The position numbers were made by a program, and so were the translations under genes. From assembly GCA_016718845.1 (NCBI GenBank), contig JADKCK010000019.1, positions 37,323 to 101,322 of the forward strand: a stretch of 64,000 nt of DNA, in the 5' to 3' direction. Below the pieces are notes generated by a model. It was given only the letters and a program-made list of their open reading frames with translations. It was not told the DNA's origin and made no database searches. This document shows, in pieces, positions 38,596 through 48,272 of this stretch. Source of the DNA: Sphingobacteriales bacterium (GTDB taxonomy: Bacteria; Bacteroidota; Bacteroidia; Chitinophagales; UBA2359). How positions within the stretch are numbered: the stretch's first letter is position 1; each line of letters begins with the position of its first letter.

Positions 38596-40668
38596 TCAAA
38601 AAAGTTGATGTTGTTCATCGCTCCATATTTTTCGGGGGTTGTATCGTTTGCCAAAAGTAAGTTGCCAATAAGCCGACAATAACCTAGCTTGTTTTGATGG
38701 TTTTGGGGTGATATTGGCGATAAGTGTTTGTAGGTATCTAACAAACTGAAAGTTTTTTTGAGGGGCTATTTGTTGTTCGTGTAGTTGCCACTTAAGTTGT
38801 TTTAGGTGTTGTGTGTGTGGGTCTTCGGGGGGTAGCTTTGTTACCTCGGAGGCTGGTTTTGCCAATTGGTGCCGGATAATATTGGCAGTTGTTGCATATA
38901 AGTGGCTTAATAGTTGTCGTCTTTCTTTGGGGTTTATGATACCTAATAGTCGCAACAGTTCGGTATCGTAGCTTAGGCGTTTGGGGTTAATGTTTGCTAA
39001 GTCAATAGGGGTATCGTTGTTTAGGTTTATTTTGCCTGTTTGCCAATCTTCTTCATCGCCAAAAGGCAATAAAAAATTAGGTGTGTTGGGTAATTGTTGT
39101 GGTATTTGATAATTGCCCAACAAGGGGGCGTTTAGCTGTGCCAATTTGTTATTGCTATTGTTGTTTGTGTTACACATTAACAGGGCATATTGCATTAATA
39201 TACCTATGGTAGATTGCCCATATTGGGCTATTTTGGCAGCTTGCTCGGCATTTTGCAAGCTAATTGCCACATAATTATTATCAACAAAGTAATTTGTTTG
39301 ATAGATATTGGCATAAGTAAGCACCTGTTTAGGCGTATATAAATTAGGTGTTGGGGGCATTACTATGCTATACCAAGGGTTTCGTTTTTTTACGATTGGT
39401 CGAGTGGCAATGTTTCTTTTTTCGCCCCATACTACATATTGTGCGGTGTGTGGATAGCGCTTTTGGGTGTTAGTTAAGGTGTGGGTATTGATGGTAAGTA
39501 ACAAAAACTTAGTATGTGCTATGCTTACTAATGTTTGCAAGCAAGCAGTTTCTATCAACCATTTTTCGTTCCAGCCGTTTTGCACTACGCGCAAGTTTTT
39601 TGCTACTAATGCTTTGATAGTTTGAGCATCGGTAGGCACATTTTTTATGCTTGCCAACAAACTGCCCGATAAAAGTAAACCTTGTTCTTCGAGCAGCATT
39701 TTTTCGGTTATATCGTGCAGCACAAAAAAACGATTACAGCCCGTTGTAATGCCTTCGTGTATTTGGGCAATTTGTTCGAGTGGCTTAAATTTGTTACGTC
39801 CTCGTTTCAATAAATCCCAATAAATATTGGGGGCAGTAAGGTATTGTATCCACCGATACGGATTTACGCGCAGCATAAACTGCGATACACACGTAATTTT
39901 GTAGTTATTGTTTTGTGTGCTTTGTTTACAGCCAACAATTTGTTGTACCCAATGTGCCATATCAATACCGTTTACGATACTACTTAGTGCTTGGTTACAA
40001 TATACAAACTTGCTCAAATGCTGATTGCGCAATACCTCGTTTGTTTGTTCGCGAAGTACTAAAACATGAACACCTTGTTGTGTGCTGTGCCAATGCTCGG
40101 CGGTGCTACTTATTAGGGCTATTATTTCAAATCTATCTAACAATAATTGCTGAACTTGCTGCCCAACTGCCGAGTTTAACCAAGTGTTTGGCAACAGTGC
40201 CGCAAGGTATGCATTGGGCGATAATAGCAAGATATTATAAAGAAAATAGATAAGGTAGGGTGGAAGTGTATTGACAAATTGAATGCCAAAAAAATGTTCA
40301 AGGTTATTTTGCCACTTAGCACTAATACTAGCCCCACTATAATCGGCGATAATGCTCGTAAAATGCTGTTTTTGCACACTTAAATCGGCTAATAAAGCAA
40401 ACGACGGGCAGTTAAATAGCGTTATTTCGGTTGTTTGGGTAGCTATTAATTGTTCAAAAAAAAACTGTATCTGGGCGGCTAAATTTTGGTTGTTGGGCGA
40501 TACACATAACAAACGCCCATCTGATACTCGACAAAAAGCTAAATGCCACATCAACTCTGCAACTAATTGCCGAGTATCTGCCGATTGATGAACAATTGTT
40601 GAGCTATTTGGAGAAGACATGTATGTGTATAGAACTAAATGATTATAATGTCGCACAAAGTTAAGCAT
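38596..40668 (-). CDS. Degenerate N6-adenine DNA methyltransferase-like protein
   Basis: 690 residues, no signal peptide. The layout follows Eco57I/TaqI-like type II methyltransferases: an N-terminal Rossmann-like part, the helix-strand run LPPYLIYFLYNILLLSPNAYLAALLPNTWLNS (in two pieces, 134-150 and LLLSPNAYLAALLPNTWL), LLLDRFEIIALISST, then a target-recognition-like opening, IHEGITTGCNRFFVL. But motif I (normally DPACGSG) is replaced by GRLLCVSPNN near 51-60, and the catalytic NPPY is replaced by ADYS at 108-111. SAM binding and methyl transfer are therefore unlikely, while a DNA-binding TRD-like part persists. ATG 40620 (residue 17) is a plausible alternative start. No restriction gene adjoins it. 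The fold call is an inference from pattern, not a search. Confidence 0.6.
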   Translation of the reverse strand: MLNFVRHYNHLVLYTYMSSPNSSTIVHQSADTRQLVAELMWHLAFCRVSDGRLLCVSPNNQNLAAQIQFFFEQLIATQTTEITLFNCPSFALLADLSVQKQHFTSIIADYSGASISAKWQNNLEHFFGIQFVNTLPPYLIYFLYNILLLSPNAYLAALLPNTWLNSAVGQQVQQLLLDRFEIIALISSTAEHWHSTQQGVHVLVLREQTNEVLRNQHLSKFVYCNQALSSIVNGIDMAHWVQQIVGCKQSTQNNNYKITCVSQFMLRVNPYRWIQYLTAPNIYWDLLKRGRNKFKPLEQIAQIHEGITTGCNRFFVLHDITEKMLLEEQGLLLSGSLLASIKNVPTDAQTIKALVAKNLRVVQNGWNEKWLIETACLQTLVSIAHTKFLLLTINTHTLTNTQKRYPHTAQYVVWGEKRNIATRPIVKKRNPWYSIVMPPTPNLYTPKQVLTYANIYQTNYFVDNNYVAISLQNAEQAAKIAQYGQSTIGILMQYALLMCNTNNNSNNKLAQLNAPLLGNYQIPQQLPNTPNFLLPFGDEEDWQTGKINLNNDTPIDLANINPKRLSYDTELLRLLGIINPKERRQLLSHLYATTANIIRHQLAKPASEVTKLPPEDPHTQHLKQLKWQLHEQQIAPQKNFQFVRYLQTLIANITPKPSKQARLLSAYWQLTFGKRYNPRKIWSDEQHQLF

Positions 40669-40931
40669 TTTGTATCGAATTAAGTGTTTTTGTCATCAAA
40701 AAGTGAAAAAAATAGTTATTAACTACTTATTAAACAAGCTTTGACAATTAATTAGCCCATAAAAACTTGATTGTTTTAAAGTCCCAAAAAAAGCACATTG
40801 TTAGTCATGAATGAAACTTTTTTGAAACCAAAAGTTGGCGCTCTGTATTATAAACACTAATTTTATGACCGAATTGTGACAATTAGCCCTTTCAACCTTT
40901 TAATTTCTTCTAAAAATTTTCTGACCACAAC

Positions 40932-42983
40932 ATGATTACTACTAATTTTGTTAACCGCTGTATACGTTATAGCCTGCTATTTTGTTTAGGTTTAAATTTT
41001 GTTGCCGTGGCTCAAACCACTACAAAAACGCAAAAACCTGCGGTTGTTGTTAAAAAAACAACGCCAACTTCGTCAAAAGCAACTGCTACTGCTCCTAAAA
41101 AAGCTACAGTTGCTACACCTAAAAAAACAACGGTGGTAGCACCTAAAAAAACAACCCCTGTTGCCACCAAACCAACAGCAGCTAAACCCGTAACCCCTAC
41201 CAACAAATCAGCGCCTATATATAAAGGCGCACCCAAGCCAGCCGCTGCTTTTAAAACTGCCGCCCCCGAACCCGATAACACCCCCTTACCAACCGACTAT
41301 GACGCAAAGGTAACTAAGGCACCAACAACAAAGCCTACCCCAGCTAAACCAAGCACTACACCTACCAAACCAAGTACAGCAAAAACGGCAAGTACTACTA
41401 GCAAACCAACCAAAGCCACTATCAACGATGAAGAGATTACCTACCCCACATTACCGGGCGACGTAAAAGTAATTTCCAAATCGCCAACAGGTGTTATGGT
41501 TACAAATGCCGATTTGCCCACCTTAACTAATTACGAACGCGACCGACTAATCAAAATCCAGCGTTTAATTCGTACTTCATCTTACCTCGACCAATTCTCG
41601 GGCGTAGTAATTGTTGCCAAAGATTATGTACCTATTTATAAACATGCTGGCGGATATGCTAACCTAGATTATAACGTATACAACGCCCTCGAAGGCAAAT
41701 TTAATACCTGCCGCATTACCGAAGCCTTTACTGCCGTAGCTATTATGCAACTGGCAGAAAAAGGAAAAATTGATTTGCAAACACCTGTTAAAAATTATTT
41801 ACCCAATATATCCACCGATATAGGCAATTTAACTATTCATCAGCTACTAACCCACACAACAGGCTTGCCCAGCTATTATACCAATTTGGAGTATGTTAAT
41901 AACTTTTTTGACATCAAAGATATTAACGAAATGTTAGAACTAATCATTAAGCAAACAAAAAAAACAAATGCAACTACCCACTCCAATACGCCCTCCGATT
42001 ATGTAGTACTAGCTGCCGTAATAGAAAAAATTGCCCAAAAAGATTACCGCGATTATATAACCGACAATATCCTAAAACCATCGCAAATGAACTTCTCCGA
42101 CTTATACTCGTGGAACGAAGTAATAGAAAGCAATGCCGTAGGATATAGCTTTACCGCCAACGACTCGCTTAGCCCAAAACGAAGAGTAGTAAAAAGAAAA
42201 AGAACCGTAGATAACAACCAACAAGCTTTTCAAACCGCCGAATACTGGGGAGCTTACCCCTTTGGCGCCGACGGCGTTTATACAACCGCCGAAGACCTAC
42301 TTAAGTTTATGAAAAACTTGCTCGACAACAAACTGCTGTCAAAAAAATACACCGACACCTTGTTTAATAACTACAGCATCGAAAACATAAACGCACAAAA
42401 CACCCTAAGCCAATACGGATACGGATTTTTAACCAAAACCGTAAAAGGACAAAAAGTAGTAACACAAGGCGGCAACCTCGATGCACTTAGCGTACAAATG
42501 CGCCACTATGCCAACGATAACTATACCGTTATTGTTTTCTCGAACTATTACGCCAACCGAGCCGAAGATATTGCCGATAAAATCGAACGCTCTATCTACG
42601 ACAACGAATACATCGTACCCACCGACCCCATTGGCTTTGTCCTCAATCAATACATCGAACAAGAAGGCCTCGTTTATGTATCCAACAACTTCGACCAAAT
42701 ACTACTGCGAAATAACATTAAACTAGATAAATACTACCCACTTAACAAACTAAGCGAAAGCTATATGCAAGTAGGCGAAACACTAACCGCTCTTGAATTG
42801 CTAAAACTTAACCTACGCCGTTTTCCCAACGAGCCAATGGTGTTTGATGCTATTGGCGAGTGCTACCTACAAATGAAACAATACGACCAAGCCATTGATT
42901 GGTTCCGAAAAAAACTAACCTTATTGCCCACCGACAAACGAGCAAAAAGCATGATAGAATACATCAACAAACTAAAATCGTAA
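40932..42983 (+). CDS. Beta-lactamase/serine-hydrolase fold protein lacking catalytic residues, with TPR tail
   Basis: 683 residues. Signal peptide (to about 30), then a low-complexity Lys/Thr/Pro/Ala linker of about 150 residues (repeats of ATPKKTTVVAPKKT), then a class C beta-lactamase-like domain: YANLDYNVYNALEGKF, AFTAVAIMQLAEKGKIDLQTPV, LTIHQLLTHTTGLPSY, YPFGADGVYTTAEDLLKFM. The catalytic S-x-x-K is replaced by R261-x-x-E264 (CRITEAFTA), the Y-x-N by HSN at about 350, and the final HxG region reads TQGGN. The C-terminal 80 residues form TPR-like helices (PMVFDAIGECYLQMKQYDQAIDWF). It is exported and probably a binding pseudoenzyme. The fold is secure; the role is unknown. Confidence 0.82.
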   Translation: MITTNFVNRCIRYSLLFCLGLNFVAVAQTTTKTQKPAVVVKKTTPTSSKATATAPKKATVATPKKTTVVAPKKTTPVATKPTAAKPVTPTNKSAPIYKGAPKPAAAFKTAAPEPDNTPLPTDYDAKVTKAPTTKPTPAKPSTTPTKPSTAKTASTTSKPTKATINDEEITYPTLPGDVKVISKSPTGVMVTNADLPTLTNYERDRLIKIQRLIRTSSYLDQFSGVVIVAKDYVPIYKHAGGYANLDYNVYNALEGKFNTCRITEAFTAVAIMQLAEKGKIDLQTPVKNYLPNISTDIGNLTIHQLLTHTTGLPSYYTNLEYVNNFFDIKDINEMLELIIKQTKKTNATTHSNTPSDYVVLAAVIEKIAQKDYRDYITDNILKPSQMNFSDLYSWNEVIESNAVGYSFTANDSLSPKRRVVKRKRTVDNNQQAFQTAEYWGAYPFGADGVYTTAEDLLKFMKNLLDNKLLSKKYTDTLFNNYSIENINAQNTLSQYGYGFLTKTVKGQKVVTQGGNLDALSVQMRHYANDNYTVIVFSNYYANRAEDIADKIERSIYDNEYIVPTDPIGFVLNQYIEQEGLVYVSNNFDQILLRNNIKLDKYYPLNKLSESYMQVGETLTALELLKLNLRRFPNEPMVFDAIGECYLQMKQYDQAIDWFRKKLTLLPTDKRAKSMIEYINKLKS

Positions 42984-43026
42984 AATAATGGGCATTACCA
43001 AACATAGGTAATGCCCATTATTTTTT
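42984..43026 (+). terminator. Strong terminator, perfect 16-bp stem
   Basis: AATAATGGGCATTACC (42984-42999) pairs with GGTAATGCCCATTATT (43007-43022), then T-run. It starts one base after the stop codon of the gene at 40932. Confidence 0.88.
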
Positions 43027-43059
43027 ACCAAAACAAAACAACAACTTGCCAAAAAATAC

Positions 43060-43067
43060 TACCTTTG
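43060..43067 (+). promoter_or_regulatory. -7-like element TACCTTTG
   Basis: A TAnnTTTG match in the spacer ahead of the minisatellite; the M20 gene begins over 700 bp downstream, so its use is doubtful. TTG at 43046 is too close for a normal -33. Confidence 0.25.
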
Positions 43068-43204
43068 CACCCAAATATAGCACCACCTAAAAAAAATCAT
43101 CGCTCAATACAAAAGCCACCACAGCCCCGCTTGACGCGGAAAATGTCTTTTTTGGGGGTGATGATTGGCTTACCCTAATGGCACAGCCTATGGCACCCCC
43201 ATAA

Positions 43205-43770
43205 AAAAAGCAAGTGCCTACCACATCACCCATTCACCACATCACTCTTTCACCACACACCATAAAGACGTAGCAGTGCTACGTCTCTACATTTCCAACA
43301 TCACCACGTTTCGACTACGCTCAACGACCGTCACCACTTCACTCCTTCACCACTTCACTCATTCACCACCTCACTCATTCACCACTTCACTCATTCCACT
43401 TCACTCTTTCACCACTTCACTCTTTCACCACTTCACTCTTTCACCACTTCACTCTTTTCACTCTTTCACCAAATCACTCTTTCACCAAATCACTCTTTCA
43501 CCAAATCACTCTTTCACCAAATCACTCTTTCACCAAATCACTCTTTCACTCTTTTCACTCTGTTTCGGCTACGCTCAACATGACGTTCACTCTTTCACCA
43601 CTTCACTCTTTCACCACATCACTCTTTCACCACATCACCACATCGCAATTTCACCACATCGCAATTTCACCACATCGCAATTTCACCACATCGCAATTTC
43701 ACCACTTCACTCATTCACCACATCACTCACCACATCGCAATTTCACCACATCACAATTTCACCATTTCAC
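43205..43770. repeat. Minisatellite block, 13-16 bp units
   Basis: About 560 bp made of degenerate tandem units: first TCACCACTTCACTC, then CACCAAATCACTCTTT in a pure run near 43465-43545, then CACCACATCGCAATTT near 43620-43770. Two fragments interrupt it: a perfect 10-bp-arm palindrome at 43266-43286 (GACGTAGCA with TGCTACGTC) and two TTTCG(A/G)CTACGCTCAAC segments near 43313 and 43562. The same motif family on the other strand occurs at 46977 and 63912. The open frame through it is a by-product of the repeat. It ends 15 bp before the dipeptidase start. Confidence 0.85.
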
Positions 43771-43784
43771 ATCAATTAATAAAC

Positions 43785-45146
43785 ATGCAAGCCTATCTCT
43801 CCCAAAACCAAAACCGTTTTCTCGACGAACTACTCGAGCTTTTGCGCATACCCTCGGTAAGTGCCGACAGCCAATATAGCAACGACGTACACAAAACCGC
43901 CCAATTTGTAGCCGAAAAACTACAACTTGCCGGCGCCGATAACGTAGAAATATGCCCCACCGATGGCTATCCCATCATCTACGGCGACAAAATAATATCG
44001 CCCAACTTACCTACCATATTGGTGTACGGACACTACGACGTACAACCCGCCGACCCCATCGAACTATGGGACTCGCCACCCTTTGAACCCATCATCAAAG
44101 ACCAAAAAATTTACGCCCGAGGTGCCTGCGACGACAAAGGACAAATGTATATGCACATAAAAGCCTTCGAAACCATGATGCAGACAACAGGCGTACCCTG
44201 CAACGTTAAATTTATGATAGAAGGCGAAGAAGAAGTAGGCTCGCCCAACCTAAAAACCTTTGTGCTAAACAACAAAAAACGCCTAAGCGCCGATGTAGTA
44301 TTGGTATCCGACACCTCGATGATTGCCAACGATGTACCCTCTATTACCATAGGCTTGCGCGGGCTAAGCTACTTGGAGGTAGAAGTAACGGGTCCTAACC
44401 GCGACCTACACTCAGGTACTTATGGCGGCGCCGTAGCCAACCCCATCAACATCTTATGCCAAATGATAGCATCGTTGCACGACGAAAACAACCACATTAC
44501 CATACCTGGTTTTTACAACGATGTAGAACAACTGTCTGCCACCGACCGACAAGCCCTTAACAACCGACCCTTTGACCTTGACGAATACCAAAAACACCTC
44601 GACATAAACGCTGTTTGGGGCGAAGAAGGCTACACCACCGTCGAGCGCGTATCTATCCGACCAACACTTGATGTAAATGGTATTTGGGGCGGATACACCA
44701 AAGAAGGAGCTAAAACTGTGTTGCCCTCAAAAGCCTACGCAAAAATATCGATGCGATTAGTACCCAACCAACAATCCGACAAAATAACTGAACTTTTTAC
44801 CAAACACTTCCAACAAATTGCTCCTCCATCGGTAAAAATAAAAGTAACACCACACCACGGCGGCGAAGCAGCCATAACACCCACCAACAGCATTGCCTAC
44901 CAAGCTGCCGTTAATGCCATGACCACTACCTTTGGCAAAGCACCCATACCCACCCGCGAAGGTGGTAGCATACCCATCGTTGCCCTATTCGAAGAAGCCC
45001 TAAATGTTAAAACTATACTCATGGGCTTTGGCTTAGACAGCGATGCCATACACTCGCCAAACGAACATTATGGCTTGTTTAACTACTTTAAAGGCATAGA
45101 AACAATACCCCATTTTTACCACGAGTTTACCAAATTAAGCCAATAA
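43785..45146 (+). CDS. M20-family dipeptidase
   Basis: 453-residue di-zinc peptidase of the ArgE/DapE/CNDP group. H83 and D85 lie in VYGHYDVQPADP, the bridging Asp in IYARGACDDKGQMYMH, and the base-catalytic Glu pair in MIEGEEEVGSPNL. LHSGTYGGAVANP marks the dimerisation/lid insertion typical of carnosinase-like (M20A/F) dipeptidases, and a late His occurs near the C-terminus (DAIHSPNEHYG). It lacks a signal peptide and probably cleaves dipeptides in the cytoplasm. The gene starts directly after the minisatellite and has its own terminator at 45245. Confidence 0.93.
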   Translation: MQAYLSQNQNRFLDELLELLRIPSVSADSQYSNDVHKTAQFVAEKLQLAGADNVEICPTDGYPIIYGDKIISPNLPTILVYGHYDVQPADPIELWDSPPFEPIIKDQKIYARGACDDKGQMYMHIKAFETMMQTTGVPCNVKFMIEGEEEVGSPNLKTFVLNNKKRLSADVVLVSDTSMIANDVPSITIGLRGLSYLEVEVTGPNRDLHSGTYGGAVANPINILCQMIASLHDENNHITIPGFYNDVEQLSATDRQALNNRPFDLDEYQKHLDINAVWGEEGYTTVERVSIRPTLDVNGIWGGYTKEGAKTVLPSKAYAKISMRLVPNQQSDKITELFTKHFQQIAPPSVKIKVTPHHGGEAAITPTNSIAYQAAVNAMTTTFGKAPIPTREGGSIPIVALFEEALNVKTILMGFGLDSDAIHSPNEHYGLFNYFKGIETIPHFYHEFTKLSQ

Positions 45147-45244
45147 CAGTATATGTTAGCTATTGGCTACAAGCACCGCCATTTGCAAGTTTTGTGGGCA
45201 ATAATTGTTGTTTATGAAGCACAAACAATGGTATAGTACACAAA

Positions 45245-45281
45245 AAAAACCTTGCTCTGTGTTGCAGAGCAAGGTTTTTTG
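45245..45281. terminator. Terminator
   Basis: AAAAACCTTGCTCTG (45245-45259) pairs perfectly with CAGAGCAAGGTTTTT (45265-45279). Its stem closely resembles the terminator at 59630 (AACCTTGCTC core), an example of a reused terminator stem. Confidence 0.88.
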
Positions 45282-45429
45282 CATAATTTATTCTCTTTTG
45301 GTTGATAGATGATGAGGTACAAAACGAGACGATAAGTAAAAATTTATGGTAATTATTGCTATATTTAGACAAGCAAACTAATTTGCCGATACAAGTATTG
45401 GTGCTACCTATAAAGCCAATAACACCAAG

Positions 45430-46966
45430 CTATCTCCCCTTTTTAAGCCCCAATACGCCCAGCAAGCCGCGTGTAACTTCGCGCATAAGCGTATTACCTA
45501 ATTGGCGTGCCATTGGGTTTTTGGTGATGGTGCTCATCCAACTTGGCTCTTCTTTTTCTTTGGTTTTAGGTTTTTCTTTGGTTTCTTCGGTTTGTAGTGT
45601 TTGTTCGGCGGTTTGTTGTTGTATTTTTTGGGTAAGCATTTCAAAAGCGCTTTCGCGGTCTATTACTTCGTTGTATTTGCGCACCAATCGCGATTGGTCT
45701 AAAAGGTCGGTTATTTCTTCGGGGGTTAAAATACCCATGCGCGATTTAGGCGGACAAAGCATGGTTTGTGCCAAAGGTGTTGGGTTGCCTTTTTCGCTCA
45801 AAACAGTAATTAGTGCCTCGCCAATACCTAATTCGGTTAATAGGGTTTCGGTATCGTAAAAAGCTGTTTCGGGGTAGTTTTGGGCGGTTAGTTTTATGTC
45901 TTTGCGGTCTTTGGCGGTAAAGGCGCGTAAGGCGTGTTGTACTTTCATACCCAATTGTCCTAAAATGGCATCGGGTACGTCGGTGGGTGTTTGGGTACAA
46001 AAAAAGATACCTACCCCTTTCGAGCGGATAAGTTTAATAATGGTTTCTATTTGGTTGAGCAATGCCTTTGATGCCTCGTTAAAAATAAGGTGTGCCTCGT
46101 CGATAAATATCACCAATTTGGGTCGTTCGGCATCGCCTACTTCGGGAAGGTAGCGTAAATTTCGGCAAGCAACGACAACATAAAGGTAGCAAACAACTTA
46201 GGGCGGTCTTGCAAATCAATTAGGCGCATAATATGTACCATACCTTGTTGTGTGGTGGGGTCGGTGGCAAGCAGGTCGCGCACATCAAACGAGCGTTCGC
46301 CAAAAAACAACTCGGCACCTTGTTGTTCTGGCTCAATAATTTTGCGCAAAATGGTACTGGTTGTTGCCGATGATACTTGCCATATTGTTGTTCAATTTCT
46401 GTGGCTCCTTCGTTGGTCATCCACTGCAATACTTTTTTAAAATCTTTCAGGTCAAGTAGTGGTAAGCCATTATCGTCGCAATATTTAAACAACATAGCTA
46501 CTACGCCCTGTTGGGTATCGTTTAGTTCTAAGATTTTAGAAAGCAAAATGGGCCCAAACTCGGTGACGGTGGCACGCAAACGAGCGCCTTTTTCGTTGGA
46601 TATAGTTAGCAGCTCAACCGGATACGACTCGGATACAAAGTTGATGCCCATGCGTTGGCATCGCTCGTCGAGTTTAGGGTTGTGGTCGCCGCATTGTGCC
46701 AAGCCGCTAAGGTCGCCTTTTATGTCCATGAGCAATACGGGTATGCCTTGTCCGACAAACTTCGGTGATGTGTTGCAATGTTTTGGTTTTCCGGTACCTG
46801 TTGCACCTGCAATTAAACCATGCCTATTAAGGGTACGCAAAGGCAAGCGTATATCTGCCGATGTAAAAACCTCGTGGTTAAGCATTGCCTTGCCCAATAA
46901 TAAATAGTCGCCTTTGGTAGCGTAACCTTGCTGAATGGTATCTAAAAAGTTTTGTTGATTGCTCAT
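45430..46966 (-). CDS. HerA-like/DUF853 P-loop ATPase (several frameshifts)
   Basis: The intact protein would have about 512 residues, like YjgR-type DUF853 ATPases. The start (MSNQQNFLDTIQQGY) is followed by LNRHGLIAGATGTGK, the Walker A loop. Immediately after it the frame slips and returns (TKTLQHITEV in the shifted frame), then VLLMDIKGDLSGLAQ. Two more breaks follow, near 46375 and 46140; the pieces read MRKIIEPEQQGAELFFGERSFD and then LVIFIDEAHLIFNEA (Walker B), SKGVGIFFCTQTP and the C-terminal GLLGVLGLKKGR. All pieces are in order and at full length, so the gene is probably intact in the cell. The family is related to HerA DNA translocases, but its role is not established. No nuclease partner is adjacent. 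Confidence 0.82.
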
Positions 46967-46976
46967 AAAATTATGT

Positions 46977-47100
46977 GAAGATTTGGAGATGTGGGGATGT
47001 TGTGATGTGGTGAAGTGGCGATGCGGTGATGTGGCGAATACCTGTAGTTTGCAGCTTGCAGCGGACAGCCTGTAGCCTGCAGCGGACAGCTTGCAGCTCC
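46977..47100. repeat. Short-repeat spacer: GTGATGTGG units and GCAGCGGACAGC pair
   Basis: The first half (46977-47040) is a run of GTGATGTGGTGA-like units, the reverse complement of the 43.2-43.8 kb minisatellite. The second half has GCAGCGGACAGC twice, at 47058 and 47079 (21 bp apart). The same 12-mer occurs at 26207, and a partial one near 50158. Confidence 0.6.
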
Positions 47101-47106
47101 AAAAAT

Positions 47107-47474
47107 CACTGTTGATAGAGGAAAAAAGCGTCGTCGATGTGGTGAATATGGGTTTGTTGCGGGGTGATGGTAATGGCTACCACATCAAACCGCACGGGGG
47201 CATCGTTTAGCCCATTTTCGTCTAAATATAAAGCGGCGGCTTTGGCAATAAGTTTTTGTTTAGCTTTGGTAACAAAGGTTTCAGGGTAATAAAGTAGTTG
47301 GTTTGACGTTTTACCTCCACAAAAACAATAGTATCGCGGTTGGGCATTTTTACAATTAAATCCAGCTCGTACTGTTTAAAGCCAGTTAGTTTCTAATACT
47401 TCAAAGCCTTTTGTTTTTAGGTATTCGGCGGCTAATTGTTCGCCTGTTTTGCCTAGTTCGTTGTGTTCTGCCAT
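47107..47474 (-). CDS. YraN/UPF0102-family endonuclease-like protein (two frameshifts)
   Basis: Restored length is 122 residues, normal for the family. The start MAEHNELGKTGEQLAAEYLKTKGF at 47474 (text given in part) carries the conserved G-x2-GE-x-LA-x2-YL; after a lost base at ETNWL the text continues KQYELDLIVKMPNRDTIVFVEVK, which has the PD-(D/E)xK core (E-x-D-L then F-V-E-V-K). A second slip precedes YPETFVTKAKQKLIAKAAALYL and RFDVVAITI. The Holliday-junction-resolvase-like fold suggests a DNA role; the biochemical function of YraN is not settled. It lies just upstream of the HerA-like gene on the same strand, so the two may be co-transcribed. Confidence 0.78.
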
Positions 47475-47699
47475 GGTGTATGGTTTGTTTTTTAGTAATG
47501 AAGACAGGTTACATCTGTTTGTTTTTTTAGTACAAATACCGAAACTAACCATTGTAAAATCATTGCGCAAATCAGTTTGGTAATCAAGGTAAGACCAGCA
47601 CAAGCAGTTTAAAAAAGCCCTATTGTCTTTTTTTCGTGCAAATATAGCAACAATCGAACAATTTTGCCTAATTTTGCCGCTTTATTTATAGCCAATAAC

Positions 47700-48272
47700 A
47701 TGAAAAAACGAATTGCGTTATTTATTTCGGGCAGGGGCAGCAATATGGAGGCTATTTTAAAGGCTTGCCGCACAGGTATTTTGCAAGATATTGCCGAACC
47801 TGTGTTGGTTTTTTCGAACCGAGCCGATGCTAAAGGCTTGGCAGTAGCACAAGCCATGGGCGTAGAAACACAAGTTATTGAATCGAAAGGACTAAAACGC
47901 CCAGCGTTTGACGCAAAAGTACTCGATTTGTTACAAACTTATCAACCCAATTTTATTGTTTTGGCAGGTTATATGCGCATTCTGTCGCCTTTGTTGGTGC
48001 AGGCATATCCGCAACGCATCATCAACATACACCCCGCCGACACTACACAACACCAAGGGCTACATGGCTACGAATGGGCTTTTGATAACAAATTAGCTAG
48101 CACCAAAATAACCGTTCATTATGTTGATGAAGGATTGGATACGGGCAATATCATCGCCCAAAAAACCGTAGACCTAAGCGGCACTAACACCCTCGAAGAG
48201 GTAGAACAACGCGGACTAACAGCCGAACACGAATTTTATAGCTCGGTTTTAAAAACTATTTTGGAAGCCTAA
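47700..48272 (+). CDS. purN: Phosphoribosylglycinamide formyltransferase PurN
   Basis: Transfers formyl from 10-formyl-THF to GAR, the third step of purine synthesis. The ATG at 47700 opens KKRIALFISGRGSNMEAIL, with the phosphate-binding GRGSN. IVLAGYMRILSPLLV and IINIHPAD hold the folate-site and catalytic Asn-x-His, and the catalytic Asp is in HYVDEGLDTGNII. The GLHGYEWAFDNKLA insertion is typical of the Bacteroidota form. 190 residues, complete. An upstream in-frame ATG exists at 47664, but the GRGSN motif then lies too far in. Genes on either side are unrelated. Confidence 0.94.
   Translation: MKKRIALFISGRGSNMEAILKACRTGILQDIAEPVLVFSNRADAKGLAVAQAMGVETQVIESKGLKRPAFDAKVLDLLQTYQPNFIVLAGYMRILSPLLVQAYPQRIINIHPADTTQHQGLHGYEWAFDNKLASTKITVHYVDEGLDTGNIIAQKTVDLSGTNTLEEVEQRGLTAEHEFYSSVLKTILEA

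Noticed and set aside
43205..43770. CRISPR array
   Set aside because: Units are directly adjacent without unique spacers and no cas gene is in the window.
43165..43779. 204-codon plus-strand frame full of H/S/T/F
   Set aside because: It is the translation of the minisatellite; composition follows the 13-16 bp units, with no start context, signal peptide or family likeness.
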